Below are positions 1-8,983 of a stretch of 64,000 bases of DNA, one piece after another (positions within the stretch are counted from its first letter, which is position 1; each line of letters begins with the position of its first letter). The stretch covers positions 2,356,001 through 2,420,000 of the forward strand of contig LT907983.1 in the NCBI GenBank assembly GCA_900230115.1, written 5' to 3'. The notes beneath the pieces were generated by a model. The model worked only from the letters and a program-made list of their open reading frames with translations. It searched no databases and had not been told where the DNA came from. The DNA comes from Spirosomataceae bacterium TFI 002 (GTDB lineage: Bacteria > Bacteroidota > Bacteroidia > Cytophagales > Spirosomataceae). A program made the position numbers and the translations under genes.

Positions 1-18
1 CAAAAAACTTTAAGAACA

Positions 19-552
19 ATGAAAATGATAATCATATATATTGCTGTAGCTCTCCTTGCGTTTTTAGCCTATGGTTTTTACCAAGCAAGTAAACTTACCT
101 CTATCCAAATCATGAAAGAAGTGACTATAAATGCCGATAAACAGGAGGTCTTTGACATGGTAAAATACTTAATGAACTTTCCAAAATGGTCTCCATTTTT
201 GGCTCAAGACCCTTCTCAAAAATACGAGATTAAAGGAACTGATGGTGAAGTGGGTGTCCAATACCATTGGGACGGAAATGGAGGCAAAGATTTAGGTTAT
301 CAAGAAATTATTACGATTGAAGAGGGTAAGTACATTGGAATGAGCTGTGTTATTCAAAAACCTTTTGTAGCAAAGCCCACTTTTGATTATACTTTTAGCG
401 AAACGGGTAGTGGTATAAAAGTGACACAAGACTTTCAACTAAAATCGGGAATGGTAGATGCATTTTTCATGTGGCTTTTTGGTGCTCGAAAGGCAATGGA
501 AGCTACAAATGAGCAAGGAATGCAGCTTTTGAAAGAGTCACTGGAGCAATAG
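19..552 (+). CDS. SRPBCC-family membrane-anchored protein
   Basis: The 177-residue product begins with one hydrophobic segment (about residues 3-20), followed by a soluble domain of the SRPBCC / polyketide-cyclase-like type. This is suggested by a strand-rich region with the phrase NFPKWSPF, a central strand series and a long C-terminal helix carrying the last 30 residues. Members of this superfamily bind hydrophobic ligands, but nothing here tells which one. The N-terminal segment suggests the domain is tethered to the inner membrane. The start at 19 is the first ATG; an ATG two codons later is equally possible. The gene stands alone, with a 195-bp gap before the aminotransferase. The family call is fairly good; the function is unknown. 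Confidence 0.75.
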   Translation: MKMIIIYIAVALLAFLAYGFYQASKLTSIQIMKEVTINADKQEVFDMVKYLMNFPKWSPFLAQDPSQKYEIKGTDGEVGVQYHWDGNGGKDLGYQEIITIEEGKYIGMSCVIQKPFVAKPTFDYTFSETGSGIKVTQDFQLKSGMVDAFFMWLFGARKAMEATNEQGMQLLKESLEQ

Positions 553-665
553 TTTTAACTTTAGGTGGGGTGTTCTATTGAGCACTTCGCCATTATTAAA
601 GCCCTTGAGTAGCTCGCTCACAAACTATTATTTCACTTATTCTTTCACTAAGTCAAAATAGCACT

Positions 666-673
666 TAATTTTG
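666..673 (+). promoter_or_regulatory. Predicted -7 promoter element
   Basis: TAATTTTG fits the Bacteroidota -7 consensus TAnnTTTG and lies about 75 bases before the aminotransferase start at 748. No clear TTG was seen at the -33 position, so this is only a moderate prediction. Confidence 0.4.
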
Positions 674-747
674 CATCCGTTTTGACAGAGTGAAACAAAA
701 GTCTTCACTGTCAATCACTTATCTTTCAACTTAAAAAAACAAAAAAC

Positions 748-1950
748 ATGTCTGCAGAAGCACAAGTTGCCGACCGCATTTTGGCCTTAGAAGAGTCTTC
801 GACGCTTGCTATGGCTCAAAAATCAAGAGAATTAGCTGCTCTTGGCCACAAAGTAATCAACCTCTCCATTGGTGAGCCTGATTTTAAAACGCCTAAACAC
901 ATTTGTGAGGCTGCTAAAGATGCTATTGATGCTGGTTTTCACTCTTACACGCCAGTTCCTGGTATTCCAGAGTTACGTCAAGCAATTTCAGACAAGTTTA
1001 AACGTGATAATAATATCAATTGGGAACCCAAAAACGTAATCGTAAGTACAGGTGCGAAACACTCCCTAGCTAATGCTCTTGCAGCAGTAGTAAATCCGGG
1101 TGACGAAGTAATCATATTTGCTCCTTACTGGGTTAGCTATAGCGAAATGGTAAAACTAGCCGAAGGTACCTCAGTAGTACTTGATGGTAGTTTCGACAAT
1201 AATTTCAAAGTAACTGCTGATCAATTGGAAGCCGCAATTACTGACAAAACTAGAGTTGTTATGTTCAGCTCTCCTGCAAACCCAACTGGTTCGGTATTTA
1301 GCAGAGCAGAACTAGAAGCAATAGCCAAAGTAATAGAGAAGCATCCAAGAGTGTTGGTACTTGCCGATGAAATCTATGAGTACATCAACTTCATGGAAGA
1401 AGGTCACTTTAGTATTGGTTCAATTGAGGCGATCAAAGACCAAGTAATCACTGTGAACGGAATGGCGAAAGGCTTTGCTATGACAGGTTGGAGAATTGGA
1501 TACATTGGTGCAGCTGAATGGATTGTACAAGGCATAAACAAACTGCAAGGTCAAGTAACTTCAGGAACCAATCACATTGCACAGCGTGCATCTGTAGTTG
1601 CTTGGGATGACATGACAGCCGCAGAAACAATGAAAAGAGCTTACTTGGTAAGAAGAGAATTGGTTGTAGAGGGTCTAAAATCTATTCCTGGTTTCAAGGT
1701 AAATGTACCTGATGGTGCGTTTTATGCTTTCCCAAATATCAGTGCCTATTTTGGCAAGTCAGACGGAACTACGACAATCAATAATTCTGATGATTTCAGT
1801 TTATATTTATTGGCAAAAGCATTCGTAGCTACTGTTGCAGGTTCAGGTTTTGGAGCTCCAGATTGTATCCGTATCAGTACGGCGGCATCTGACGAAGCAC
1901 TTGAAGAAGCTATCGAAAGAATCAGAAAGGCTTGTGCTGGGTTGAAGTAA
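748..1950 (+). CDS. PLP-dependent class I aminotransferase (aspartate-type)
   Basis: The 400-residue product is a fold-type I aminotransferase, transferring the amino group between an amino acid (probably aspartate or another dicarboxylic or aromatic acid) and 2-oxoglutarate in the cytoplasm. Visible landmarks are SIGEPDF near residue 40, the NPTG motif at 178-181, Asp207 and Tyr210 in the ADEIYEY segment, the Schiff-base Lys241 in GMAKGFAMTGWR, and Arg249. Length and motif order match the AspC/AspB subgroup Ib. Substrate preference cannot be read from sequence. It is a single-gene unit, with a TAnnTTTG element upstream and a strong terminator downstream. Confidence 0.93.
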   Translation: MSAEAQVADRILALEESSTLAMAQKSRELAALGHKVINLSIGEPDFKTPKHICEAAKDAIDAGFHSYTPVPGIPELRQAISDKFKRDNNINWEPKNVIVSTGAKHSLANALAAVVNPGDEVIIFAPYWVSYSEMVKLAEGTSVVLDGSFDNNFKVTADQLEAAITDKTRVVMFSSPANPTGSVFSRAELEAIAKVIEKHPRVLVLADEIYEYINFMEEGHFSIGSIEAIKDQVITVNGMAKGFAMTGWRIGYIGAAEWIVQGINKLQGQVTSGTNHIAQRASVVAWDDMTAAETMKRAYLVRRELVVEGLKSIPGFKVNVPDGAFYAFPNISAYFGKSDGTTTINNSDDFSLYLLAKAFVATVAGSGFGAPDCIRISTAASDEALEEAIERIRKACAGLK

Positions 1951-1964
1951 GTACAGCCACTTTT

Positions 1965-2000
1965 AACCTCACAGGTTTTGTAAACTTGTGAGGTTTTTTT
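1965..2000 (+). terminator. Rho-independent terminator after the aminotransferase
   Basis: AACCTCACA pairs with TTGTGAGGTT around a short loop and is followed directly by a run of seven T. It lies 15 bases after the stop codon at 1950. Confidence 0.85.
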
Positions 2001-2004
2001 ATGC

Positions 2005-3084
2005 TCAAGAAGTAAAGAAATACCTCACATCCAAGTTTAAACCTTCTATAAACCCACGGGTTCTTTCTGGTCGGGCATCAGAGATGAAAACTTGTCCAAA
2101 ATCTCCATTACCTATTTTTTGAACCAACATTGCGATTCTATGATCGTCTAGTTTATCAAAAATATCATCAAGCAGTAGAATCGGTTTTACTTCTTTAATT
2201 TCGTGTAGAAGGTCAAACTGAGCCATTTTTACGGCCATCACCAAAGATTTTTTTTGTCCCTGAGAAGCATACTTTTTGAAAGAGACCCCATCAAAGTCAA
2301 ATGCATAATCATCTTTATGAATTCCAATAGTTGTTCTGTTGGCTTGTCTATCCTTCCACTGATTTTGCTTTAGTTTTTTGCCAAAATCAGCCTCCACTAC
2401 AGTTTGATAATCCAAGGTTATGGCTTCTTTGCCACTACTTATTTCTTCATAGTGCTTTTGAACCAGTGGAGAAAAGTCTTTAATAAAGCTTCTTCGCTTT
2501 TCTGCTAACGAAATGGCCAGAGGTACCAACTGCTCGTCATAGGTATCCAGCATAGACTGGTCAAAATAGTTCTGCTCAGCAAATTGCTTCAAAAGCTTAT
2601 TTCTCTGATCCACCAAACGATTATATTTCTGAAAATCGTCTAAGTAGGATGAATCAGCTTGAGCTATTATTCCATCGAAAAGCTTTCGTCGAGTATCACT
2701 CGCATCACGGATCATGTCGGTATCATCAGGAGCAATTAATACAACTGGATATTTACCTATATGCTCACTTTTCTTAGTATAAGGTTTTTTGTCATGCAAA
2801 AGTGCTTTTGCCTGCCCCCTAATCATGGATAAGCTTATTAGTTCTTCTTTTTCTTTCTTCGAAAAAGACCCATGTAAAGCCATCAATCGCTCTTCATGTT
2901 TGATGTTCAATTCATCCTTCGACTGAGTCGCACTTTTGGTTAGTGCCAAGTAATACACTGCATCCAAAAGGTTGGTTTTGCCACTACCATTGTCGCCAAG
3001 TACACAATTCACCTGCTCCGAAAACTCAAATGAGGCCGATTCGTAATTTCTAAAAAAGTGTAATTGAAGGGTTTTTAGGTGCAT
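2005..3084 (-). CDS. recF: DNA replication and repair protein RecF
   Basis: RecF loads RecA onto gapped single-stranded DNA together with RecO and RecR. The product (359 residues) has the SMC-like ABC ATPase layout: Walker A GDNGSGKT at residues 30-37, a signature-like segment ASQGQKKSL, and a Walker B region ILLLDDIFDKLD near the C terminus. The start at 3084 (MHLKTLQLHFFRNY) matches the usual RecF beginning; an ATG nine codons upstream (3111) would add an unrelated leader. It is divergent from pdhA, and its C terminus meets the aminotransferase terminator. RecF is not next to dnaA or dnaN here, as is common in this phylum. Confidence 0.95.
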   Translation of the reverse strand: MHLKTLQLHFFRNYESASFEFSEQVNCVLGDNGSGKTNLLDAVYYLALTKSATQSKDELNIKHEERLMALHGSFSKKEKEELISLSMIRGQAKALLHDKKPYTKKSEHIGKYPVVLIAPDDTDMIRDASDTRRKLFDGIIAQADSSYLDDFQKYNRLVDQRNKLLKQFAEQNYFDQSMLDTYDEQLVPLAISLAEKRRSFIKDFSPLVQKHYEEISSGKEAITLDYQTVVEADFGKKLKQNQWKDRQANRTTIGIHKDDYAFDFDGVSFKKYASQGQKKSLVMAVKMAQFDLLHEIKEVKPILLLDDIFDKLDDHRIAMLVQKIGNGDFGQVFISDARPERTRGFIEGLNLDVRYFFTS

Positions 3085-3184
3085 AAGTCGCCTTTCGGAC
3101 GGCAATTTCATTAAGAATTTTGGAAAGACCTTAGATTTCTCAATGCTTTATGCCATTATTTTTCTCAATCTATTCCTTTATCAC

Positions 3185-3192
3185 TATTTTTG
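3185..3192 (+). promoter_or_regulatory. Predicted -7 promoter element of pdhA
   Basis: TATTTTTG matches TAnnTTTG and ends 30 bases before the pdhA ATG at 3223. This would give a 5' leader of roughly 20-25 bases, a common arrangement in this phylum. Confidence 0.5.
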
Positions 3193-3222
3193 CAGTCCTT
3201 TTATTAAAACTCAATTTTTAAT

Positions 3223-4242
3223 ATGGCAGCAACAAAGAAAAAAGCGGCAGCAAAAACCAAATATAGCAAAGAGCAATACATGTACTGGTATGAGTCCATG
3301 CAACTTCAACGTAAGTTCGAAGAAAAAGCAGGTCAATTATACGGTCAGCAAAAAATTAGAGGTTTCTGTCATTTATATATTGGCCAAGAAGCTTGTTCAT
3401 CTGGAGCTGTTTCGGCCCTTGAAAAAGGAGATAGTTACATCACTGCATATCGTGACCACGGTCACCCATTGGCGTTGGGAACAAGTCCTAATGCGATAAT
3501 GGCTGAGCTTTTTGGAAAAGCTACTGGTACCACAAAAGGAAAAGGTGGTTCTATGCACATATTCGACAAAGAGGTTAACTTCATTGGAGGACACGGTATC
3601 GTAGGTGCTCAAATACCTTTGGGAGCTGGAATCGGTTTTGCAGAAAAATATAAAGGAACCAAGAACTTGTGTATTTGCTACATGGGAGATGGAGCCGTAC
3701 GCCAAGGAGCTTTTCACGAAGCATTCAACATGGCTATGACCTGGAAAATCCCCACCATTTTTGTAGTGGAGAACAATGGATACGCAATGGGAACATCTGT
3801 GGAGCGTGCATCTAATGTAAAAGAACTTTATACACTTGCCGAAGCTTACGACATGCCAGCTGAGCCTGTAGATGCAATGGATGTGGAAGCAGTTCACGAA
3901 GCAGTGAGTAGAGCCGCAGAAAGAGCAAGAAAAGGCGATGGCCCAACTTTCTTAGAGTTTAAGACTTACCGTTTTAGAGGTCACTCAATGTCTGACCCTC
4001 AAAAATATAGAACTAAAGAAGAAGTAGCAGAATGGAAAGATAGAGACCCTATCGAAATGGTGAAGTTCACTATTCTTGAAAACAAATTTGCTACAGAAGC
4101 CGATTTGAAGAAGATAGATGACGCTATTAAAGTCACTGTTGCGGAATCAGTTAAGTTCGCAGAAGAGTCTCCTTTCCCAGACCCATCTGAAGCTTATAAA
4201 GATATTTATGTTCAGGAAGATTACCCTTTTGTAATGGAGTAA
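3223..4242 (+). CDS. pdhA: Pyruvate dehydrogenase E1 component, alpha subunit
   Basis: This is the TPP-binding alpha chain of the 2-oxoacid dehydrogenase E1 heterotetramer, which decarboxylates pyruvate and passes the acetyl group to lipoyl-E2. The thiamine diphosphate motif is complete: MGDGAVRQGAFHEAFNMA followed by PTIFVVENNGYAMGTS. The RGHSMSDPQKYRTKEE phosphorylation-loop region is also present. The 339-residue length is normal. After the ATG there is a short Lys/Ala-rich leader. No beta subunit or E2 gene is adjacent, so the complex is encoded at more than one locus. A branched-chain 2-oxoacid E1 is a less likely alternative. Confidence 0.92.
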   Translation: MAATKKKAAAKTKYSKEQYMYWYESMQLQRKFEEKAGQLYGQQKIRGFCHLYIGQEACSSGAVSALEKGDSYITAYRDHGHPLALGTSPNAIMAELFGKATGTTKGKGGSMHIFDKEVNFIGGHGIVGAQIPLGAGIGFAEKYKGTKNLCICYMGDGAVRQGAFHEAFNMAMTWKIPTIFVVENNGYAMGTSVERASNVKELYTLAEAYDMPAEPVDAMDVEAVHEAVSRAAERARKGDGPTFLEFKTYRFRGHSMSDPQKYRTKEEVAEWKDRDPIEMVKFTILENKFATEADLKKIDDAIKVTVAESVKFAEESPFPDPSEAYKDIYVQEDYPFVME

Positions 4243-4263
4243 CTGACTACCAAAGTATTACGA

Positions 4264-4288
4264 AGAGGCCAAGTGCCTCTTTTTTTTA
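4264..4288 (+). terminator. Rho-independent terminator after pdhA
   Basis: AGAGGC pairs with GCCTCT around a five-base loop, followed by eight T. It begins 21 bases after the pdhA stop. Confidence 0.85.
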
Positions 4289-4323
4289 TTCAATAGTATG
4301 TATATACTTCTAAATCAATTTTA

Positions 4324-4331
4324 TAACTTTG
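4324..4331 (+). promoter_or_regulatory. Predicted -7 promoter element of the TPR gene
   Basis: TAACTTTG matches TAnnTTTG exactly and lies 28 bases before the ATG at 4360, just after the pdhA terminator. Confidence 0.5.
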
Positions 4332-4359
4332 CACCTCGAAAAATTTTAGCTAATAAATA

Positions 4360-5055
4360 ATGGCAAAAAAAGATAAAAGTGGCAACGAAATATTTGAAAG
4401 TGCAGAAGCACTCCAAAAAGAATTCGTAAAAGCCGAAAGTTTTGTAGAAAAAAATAAAACCATTCTTCTTGGAATAGTTGGAGTTTTAGTTGCCGCGGTA
4501 GCTATATTCTTTGGTTACAAATACTACAACCAAACTCAAGACACAGAAGCTCAAGCAGCAATGTTTGACTCTGTTTACTATTTTGAACAAGACTCATTGG
4601 ACCTTGCTCTTAATGGAACTGGTGGAAACGCAGGACTTCTTGAAATTGCCGACAGCTATGGATCTACTCCAGCTGGAAATTTGGCTAATTTTTATGTAGG
4701 CACAATCTATTTGCAACAAGGCAAATTTGATGAAGCGATTGAACACCTATCTAACTATAGCTCATCTGACCTTGTACTACAAGGAAAAGCATATTGCTTG
4801 ATCGGAGATGCTAATATGGAAAAAGGTAATACTTCTGAAGCTATCTCTGCATACAAAAAAGCCGCAGATTACAAGCCGAATAAATTTATCACTCCAGGTT
4901 ATTTAATGAAACTTGCAACGGCATATGAAACTGCTAATGAAACTGATGGAGCTCTTGAGGCTTACAGTAAATTAGTAGAGCAATACCCAAATGCTAATGA
5001 GTCATTAACAGCAAAGAAATATAAATCCATGCTCGAAGCACAAGCTGGCGAGTAA
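4360..5055 (+). CDS. Tetratricopeptide-repeat membrane protein (YfgM-like)
   Basis: The 231-residue product has a charged N-terminal tail, one transmembrane segment (about residues 35-54) and a C-terminal series of TPR-like helix pairs, for example the segments GNLANFYVGTIYLQQGKFDEAIE and KLATAYETANETDGALEAYSKL. This is the layout of the YfgM / TPR_21 family, membrane-tethered proteins linked in other bacteria to periplasmic chaperone networks. Whether that role holds here is inference. The gene has its own promoter-like element and a hairpin-T terminator before ribH. Confidence 0.75.
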   Translation: MAKKDKSGNEIFESAEALQKEFVKAESFVEKNKTILLGIVGVLVAAVAIFFGYKYYNQTQDTEAQAAMFDSVYYFEQDSLDLALNGTGGNAGLLEIADSYGSTPAGNLANFYVGTIYLQQGKFDEAIEHLSNYSSSDLVLQGKAYCLIGDANMEKGNTSEAISAYKKAADYKPNKFITPGYLMKLATAYETANETDGALEAYSKLVEQYPNANESLTAKKYKSMLEAQAGE

Positions 5056-5078
5056 CCGAGATATTAAAAACTATCAAA

Positions 5079-5112
5079 GGGGTAAGCCAGCAACGGTTTA
5101 TCCCTTTTTTTT
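5079..5112 (+). terminator. Rho-independent terminator between the TPR gene and ribH
   Basis: GGGGTAAG pairs with TTTATCCC around an eleven-base loop and is followed by eight T. It ends only ten bases before the ribH start, so ribH needs read-through or a promoter hidden in this element. Confidence 0.75.
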
Positions 5113-5122
5113 GAAAAACACT

Positions 5123-5602
5123 ATGAGTTCAGCACATAAAAACCTTTCGGTATATAATACCAAAGACATTACTGATGTAAGCCAAAAAACATTCGCCGTA
5201 GTTGTGGCAGAGTGGAATGAGGAAATTACGGAAGCATTGTACAACGGAGTGGAAGCTACTTTGTTAAAACATGGAGTTGCCAAAAGCAATATAATTAAGG
5301 CCTATGTACCAGGTAGCTACGAGCTTAGTTACGGCTCTCAGGTATTTGCGGCTAAAGAGAATGTAGATGCAGTGATTGCGTTGGGCTGTGTAATTCAGGG
5401 TGAAACTAAGCACAACGATTATATCAATAATGCCGTTGCAAATGGTCTTACACAAGTGAGTTTGAAATTCAACAAACCCGTTATATTTGGTGTGCTCACT
5501 CCCAATACTCACCAACAAGCACTAGATCGTGCAGGTGGAATACATGGTAATAAAGGTGATGAAGCAGCGATAACTGCTATTAAGATGCTGGGTTTAAAGT
5601 AA
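5123..5602 (+). CDS. ribH: 6,7-dimethyl-8-ribityllumazine synthase
   Basis: RibH condenses 5-amino-6-ribitylaminouracil with 3,4-dihydroxy-2-butanone 4-phosphate in the penultimate step of riboflavin synthesis, usually in icosahedral shells. Landmarks are VVAEWNEEIT, the phosphate-site motif VPGSYEL, ALGCVIQGETKHNDYI with the catalytic His, and GNKGDEAA near the C terminus. The ATG at 5123 (MSSAHKNL) is chosen; an upstream in-frame TTG at 5111 lies inside the T-run of the preceding terminator and is unlikely. The product is 159 residues, normal for the family. No other rib gene is adjacent. lysC follows after 68 bases. Confidence 0.95.
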   Translation: MSSAHKNLSVYNTKDITDVSQKTFAVVVAEWNEEITEALYNGVEATLLKHGVAKSNIIKAYVPGSYELSYGSQVFAAKENVDAVIALGCVIQGETKHNDYINNAVANGLTQVSLKFNKPVIFGVLTPNTHQQALDRAGGIHGNKGDEAAITAIKMLGLK

Positions 5603-5670
5603 TTTATTCTAATGGTTCGATTTTAGATTTTTTCGATTATTAACTTTCAATTAGATACTCCTAAAAAATA

Positions 5671-7014
5671 ATGCAAAACAATATACAAGTCTGGAAATTT
5701 GGTGGCACATCGGTAGGAAAGCCGGAAAGAATGAAGTCAATTAGAACATTGACAACTGCCGATAGTGGTCGTAAAATTGTTGTCCTTTCCGCTCTTTCTG
5801 GTACAACCAATGCATTGGTTGCAATCGGTCAAGCTTTGTTTGCCAAAGATAAAGAGTTGGCTTTGGTAGAAATTGAAAAACTATACCTCCACTACCTTGA
5901 ATTTATAGGTGAGCTTTTTGAAAGAGAAGACTCTTTAGAGAAAGGTAAAAAAGTGGTGGAAAATGAATTCAATTTCATTCGTTCACTTGCTGGTCTAAAA
6001 CATTATACCCAAAAGCACGACAAAGAAATGATCGCCCAAGGCGAAATAATGTCTACTCAGCTTTTTACAGCTTACATGAAAGAGCAAGGCGAATCTGTGG
6101 TTTTGATTCCAGCGTTGTCATTCATGAGAATTGATGCCGACAACGAACCCGAGTTCAATACTATTGAAACCAAGTTAAATGACTTGCTTGCTGATCAAGA
6201 AAACAAGCAAATTGTTGTTACACAAGGATTCATCTGTCGTAACCCACGTGGAGAAGTAGATAACCTAAAGAGAGGAGGATCAGATTATACCGCATCATTG
6301 ATAGGAGCTTGCATCAATGCAGAAGAAATCCAGATATGGACTGATATCGATGGAATGCACAACAATGACCCTCGCATTGTAAAGAGAACCAAGCCTGTAA
6401 GAGAGCTTTCGTTTGAAGAAGCAGCTGAGTTAGCTTATTTCGGTGCCAAAATTTTGCACCCTAGTACGATTAACCCCGCCAAAAAGCGAGGAGTACCTGT
6501 TAGGTTAAAGAATACCATGGCTCCAGATGCTCCAGGTACTTTGATAACTTCTGACAGTAAAAATAAAGCGGATGTAAAGGCTATTGCCGCCAAAGATGGA
6601 GTTACTGCTATATATATTCACTCAACCAGAATGCTGAATGCATACGGTTTCCTCCGGAAGGTCTTCGATATTTTTGAGAGATTCAAAACACCAGTAGATA
6701 TGATTACCACCTCTGAGGTATCAGTTGCTGTGACCATTGATAACTCTGAAAATCTAGAGCATATTACTAAAATGCTCAGCCAAATTGCTGAGCTGGAAGA
6801 GCACGACAGAAATCAATCCATCATTTGTATTGTTGGTGATTTCCTTGCCGACAAAGAAGGCATTGCCATCAAGATTTTAGAAGCTGTAAGGCATATACCA
6901 ATCCGCATGATCTCCTACGGAGCTTCGGAGCATAATATGTCACTCCTGATAGACTCAAAACATAAAAATGACGCCCTAGAGGCTCTCAACGAAAAGCTTT
7001 TTACATTTGACTGA
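5671..7014 (+). CDS. lysC: Aspartate kinase
   Basis: This enzyme phosphorylates aspartate to 4-aspartyl phosphate, the entry step to lysine/diaminopimelate, threonine and methionine. The amino-acid-kinase domain opens with VWKFGGTSVGKPERM (KFGGTS motif) and includes the RGGSDYTA and IWTDIDGMHNNDPRIV segments that bind aspartate and ATP. Two ACT domains follow from about residue 300 and probably bind feedback effectors. At 447 residues it is a monofunctional class, without a homoserine dehydrogenase fusion. serS starts 35 bases downstream on the same strand and may be cotranscribed. Confidence 0.95.
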   Translation: MQNNIQVWKFGGTSVGKPERMKSIRTLTTADSGRKIVVLSALSGTTNALVAIGQALFAKDKELALVEIEKLYLHYLEFIGELFEREDSLEKGKKVVENEFNFIRSLAGLKHYTQKHDKEMIAQGEIMSTQLFTAYMKEQGESVVLIPALSFMRIDADNEPEFNTIETKLNDLLADQENKQIVVTQGFICRNPRGEVDNLKRGGSDYTASLIGACINAEEIQIWTDIDGMHNNDPRIVKRTKPVRELSFEEAAELAYFGAKILHPSTINPAKKRGVPVRLKNTMAPDAPGTLITSDSKNKADVKAIAAKDGVTAIYIHSTRMLNAYGFLRKVFDIFERFKTPVDMITTSEVSVAVTIDNSENLEHITKMLSQIAELEEHDRNQSIICIVGDFLADKEGIAIKILEAVRHIPIRMISYGASEHNMSLLIDSKHKNDALEALNEKLFTFD

Positions 7015-7049
7015 TCCTAAACAGATCAGCAAGAAAGAAATAGAACATC

Positions 7050-8321
7050 ATGTTACAAATTAGTACTCTTAAGGAAAATAAAGCTGACGTTATTAAACGA
7101 TTGGCAAAAAAACGCTTTCATCAAGCTGAAGAAACTGTAGATCAGGCGATCGCAGTTGATGAGAAAAGAAGAGAAACTCAGGTTGCTCTTGATAATACCC
7201 TTGCACAATCCAATGCCATTGCAAAAGAGATAGGTGCTCTTATGAAAGCTGGCAAAAAGGATGAAGCAGAAGAAGCTAAAAAACAAACAGGTAAACTAAA
7301 GGCAAAGTCAAAAGAACTTGACGAAGAGCTAAAATCTCTTGAAGCACAACTGCTTGATATCCTGGTTACAATTCCAAACCTACCGCATGACAGTGTTCCT
7401 GAAGGACGAGCTGCCGAAGACAACGAAAATATTGGGGAATACGGAACGGTTCCTACCTTGCACGAGGGTGCAAAACCACATTGGGAATTGATCAAGGATT
7501 ACGATATCATTGACTTTGACCTAGGAAATAAGGTGACAGGTGCTGGTTTCCCTTTTTACAAAAACAAAGGTGCCCGTATCCAAAGAGCCTTGATTAATTT
7601 CTTCTTAGACGAAGCTGTAAAAGCTGGTTTTGAAGAAGTACAAACTCCTATTTTGATTAATGAAGACTCTGGATTTGGAACTGGACAGCTTCCCGACAAA
7701 GAAGGTCAAATGTATGAGGCAACCGCTGATAAACTATTTTTGATTCCAACAGCAGAAGTGCCTATTACAAATATGTATCGTGATGTAATTGTGCAAGAAA
7801 ATCAATTACCTATCCGTCATACGGGTTATACCCCATGTTTCCGTAGAGAAGCGGGTAGCTGGGGAGCACATGTGCGAGGACTTAACCGCCTACATCAATT
7901 TGACAAGGTGGAATTAGTACAAATCACAAAACCCGAAGACTCATACCAAGCACTAGAAGGGATGGCGGACCACGTAAAAAGTTTGCTAGAAAAACTAGAG
8001 TTGCCTTACCGTATTTTGAGACTTTGTGGTGGAGATATGAGTTTTACTTCTGCTCTTACGTATGACTTTGAAGTTTATTCTGCAGCTCAGAAAATGTGGC
8101 TAGAGGTTAGCTCTGTTTCAAACTTTGAAGCTTACCAAGCCAACCGATTGAAATTACGCTACAAAGTTGATGGCAAAACTCAATTACTGCATACACTGAA
8201 TGGTTCTGCATTGGCATTACCTCGTATCCTAGCTGCTTTATTAGAAAACAATCAAACAGCTGAAGGTATCAAGATTCCTGAAGTTTTGAGGTCTTATTGT
8301 GGGTTTGATGTGATTGACTAG
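7050..8321 (+). CDS. serS: Seryl-tRNA synthetase
   Basis: This class II synthetase charges tRNA-Ser (and tRNA-Sec where present). The N-terminal 110 residues form the long charged coiled-coil arm that contacts the tRNA variable arm. The catalytic domain contains motif 2 (PCFRREAGSWGAHVRGLNR) and motif 3 (LNGSALALPRILAALLENNQ). Length 423 is typical. Motif 3 reads NGSALALPR where many SerRSs have NGSGLAVGR, a variation within the normal range. It follows lysC closely, and a small open reading frame follows at 8359. Confidence 0.97.
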   Translation: MLQISTLKENKADVIKRLAKKRFHQAEETVDQAIAVDEKRRETQVALDNTLAQSNAIAKEIGALMKAGKKDEAEEAKKQTGKLKAKSKELDEELKSLEAQLLDILVTIPNLPHDSVPEGRAAEDNENIGEYGTVPTLHEGAKPHWELIKDYDIIDFDLGNKVTGAGFPFYKNKGARIQRALINFFLDEAVKAGFEEVQTPILINEDSGFGTGQLPDKEGQMYEATADKLFLIPTAEVPITNMYRDVIVQENQLPIRHTGYTPCFRREAGSWGAHVRGLNRLHQFDKVELVQITKPEDSYQALEGMADHVKSLLEKLELPYRILRLCGGDMSFTSALTYDFEVYSAAQKMWLEVSSVSNFEAYQANRLKLRYKVDGKTQLLHTLNGSALALPRILAALLENNQTAEGIKIPEVLRSYCGFDVID

Positions 8322-8358
8322 TGAGCTCCATATTCAACAAAATTCTGTATTTTTGAAT

Positions 8359-8520
8359 ATGGTTGATACCAAGGAAGAACTGTATTTAGGCAAAAAAATA
8401 AGCGAGCTCAATATTCACGAGCAACGCTTTAGGAAGCTTATGCAGCTTATGCGTATCAATAAAATGCTGGAACAAGCCCCGAAAGTTCATAAAACGATGC
8501 CACCCCATGGACGTATTTGA
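8359..8520 (+). CDS. Small hypothetical protein upstream of a nucleotidyltransferase
   Basis: The 53-residue, charged, probably all-helical product (start MVDTKEELYLGKK) is not recognised. Its 3' end overlaps the next gene by 14 bases, which suggests translational coupling. The neighbour is a nucleotidyltransferase-fold protein, so a small partner or antitoxin role is conceivable but unproven. A warning: TATTTTTG at 8348-8355 resembles a -7 promoter element. If it is used, transcription would begin at or after this ATG and the small gene would not be translated from here. An in-frame TTG at 8314 is another possible start. Confidence 0.4.
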   Translation: MVDTKEELYLGKKISELNIHEQRFRKLMQLMRINKMLEQAPKVHKTMPPHGRI

Positions 8521-8983
8521 TGAGCAGATGCTTTCTATTTGGAAAGCCTTTAAAACACATAATCTAGCATATATTATGGTGGGAGGTTTTGCCGTAAACC
8601 TTCATGGATTTCAACGCACAACCGGTGATGTTGACATTTGGATCAAAGACTCTAAAGAAAATAGGCATGCTTTTACGCAGTGCCTACAAGCTCTAAATTA
8701 TGCCGATTTACCTCAAATTGAAACAATCGATTTTGTTCCTGGCTTCACTACATTTTTACTCAACTCTGGAATAGAGTTGGATATAATGACATGGCTCAAG
8801 GGTTTTGACCAAGAAGACTTCGATAATTGTTTGGCATATGCTAGTATTGCAAAAATCAGAGAGTTAGAAATCCCATTTTTACATATAAATCATTTGCTCG
8901 AGGCTAAAAAAGCAACATCGAGACCCAAAGATTTGATTGATATTATTGAGCTTGAGAAAATAAGAAAGGAAAGGACCGATTAA
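8507..8983 (+). CDS. Nucleotidyltransferase-fold protein (DUF6036 / AbiEii-like)
   Basis: The 158-residue product carries the minimal nucleotidyltransferase signature VGGFAVNLHGFQRTTGDVDIWI: a Gly-Gly turn, then Arg-x-Thr and the Asp-x-Asp metal pair. A later acidic position, ELDIMTW, could be the third carboxylate. This pattern is typical of DUF6036-type proteins, relatives of AbiEii and MNT toxins or antitoxins, which often lie in two-gene operons. It overlaps the 53-residue upstream frame by 14 bases, and its stop overlaps the convergent oxidoreductase gene by four bases. A toxin-antitoxin role is inference only. Confidence 0.75.
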   Translation: MDVFDEQMLSIWKAFKTHNLAYIMVGGFAVNLHGFQRTTGDVDIWIKDSKENRHAFTQCLQALNYADLPQIETIDFVPGFTTFLLNSGIELDIMTWLKGFDQEDFDNCLAYASIAKIRELEIPFLHINHLLEAKKATSRPKDLIDIIELEKIRKERTD

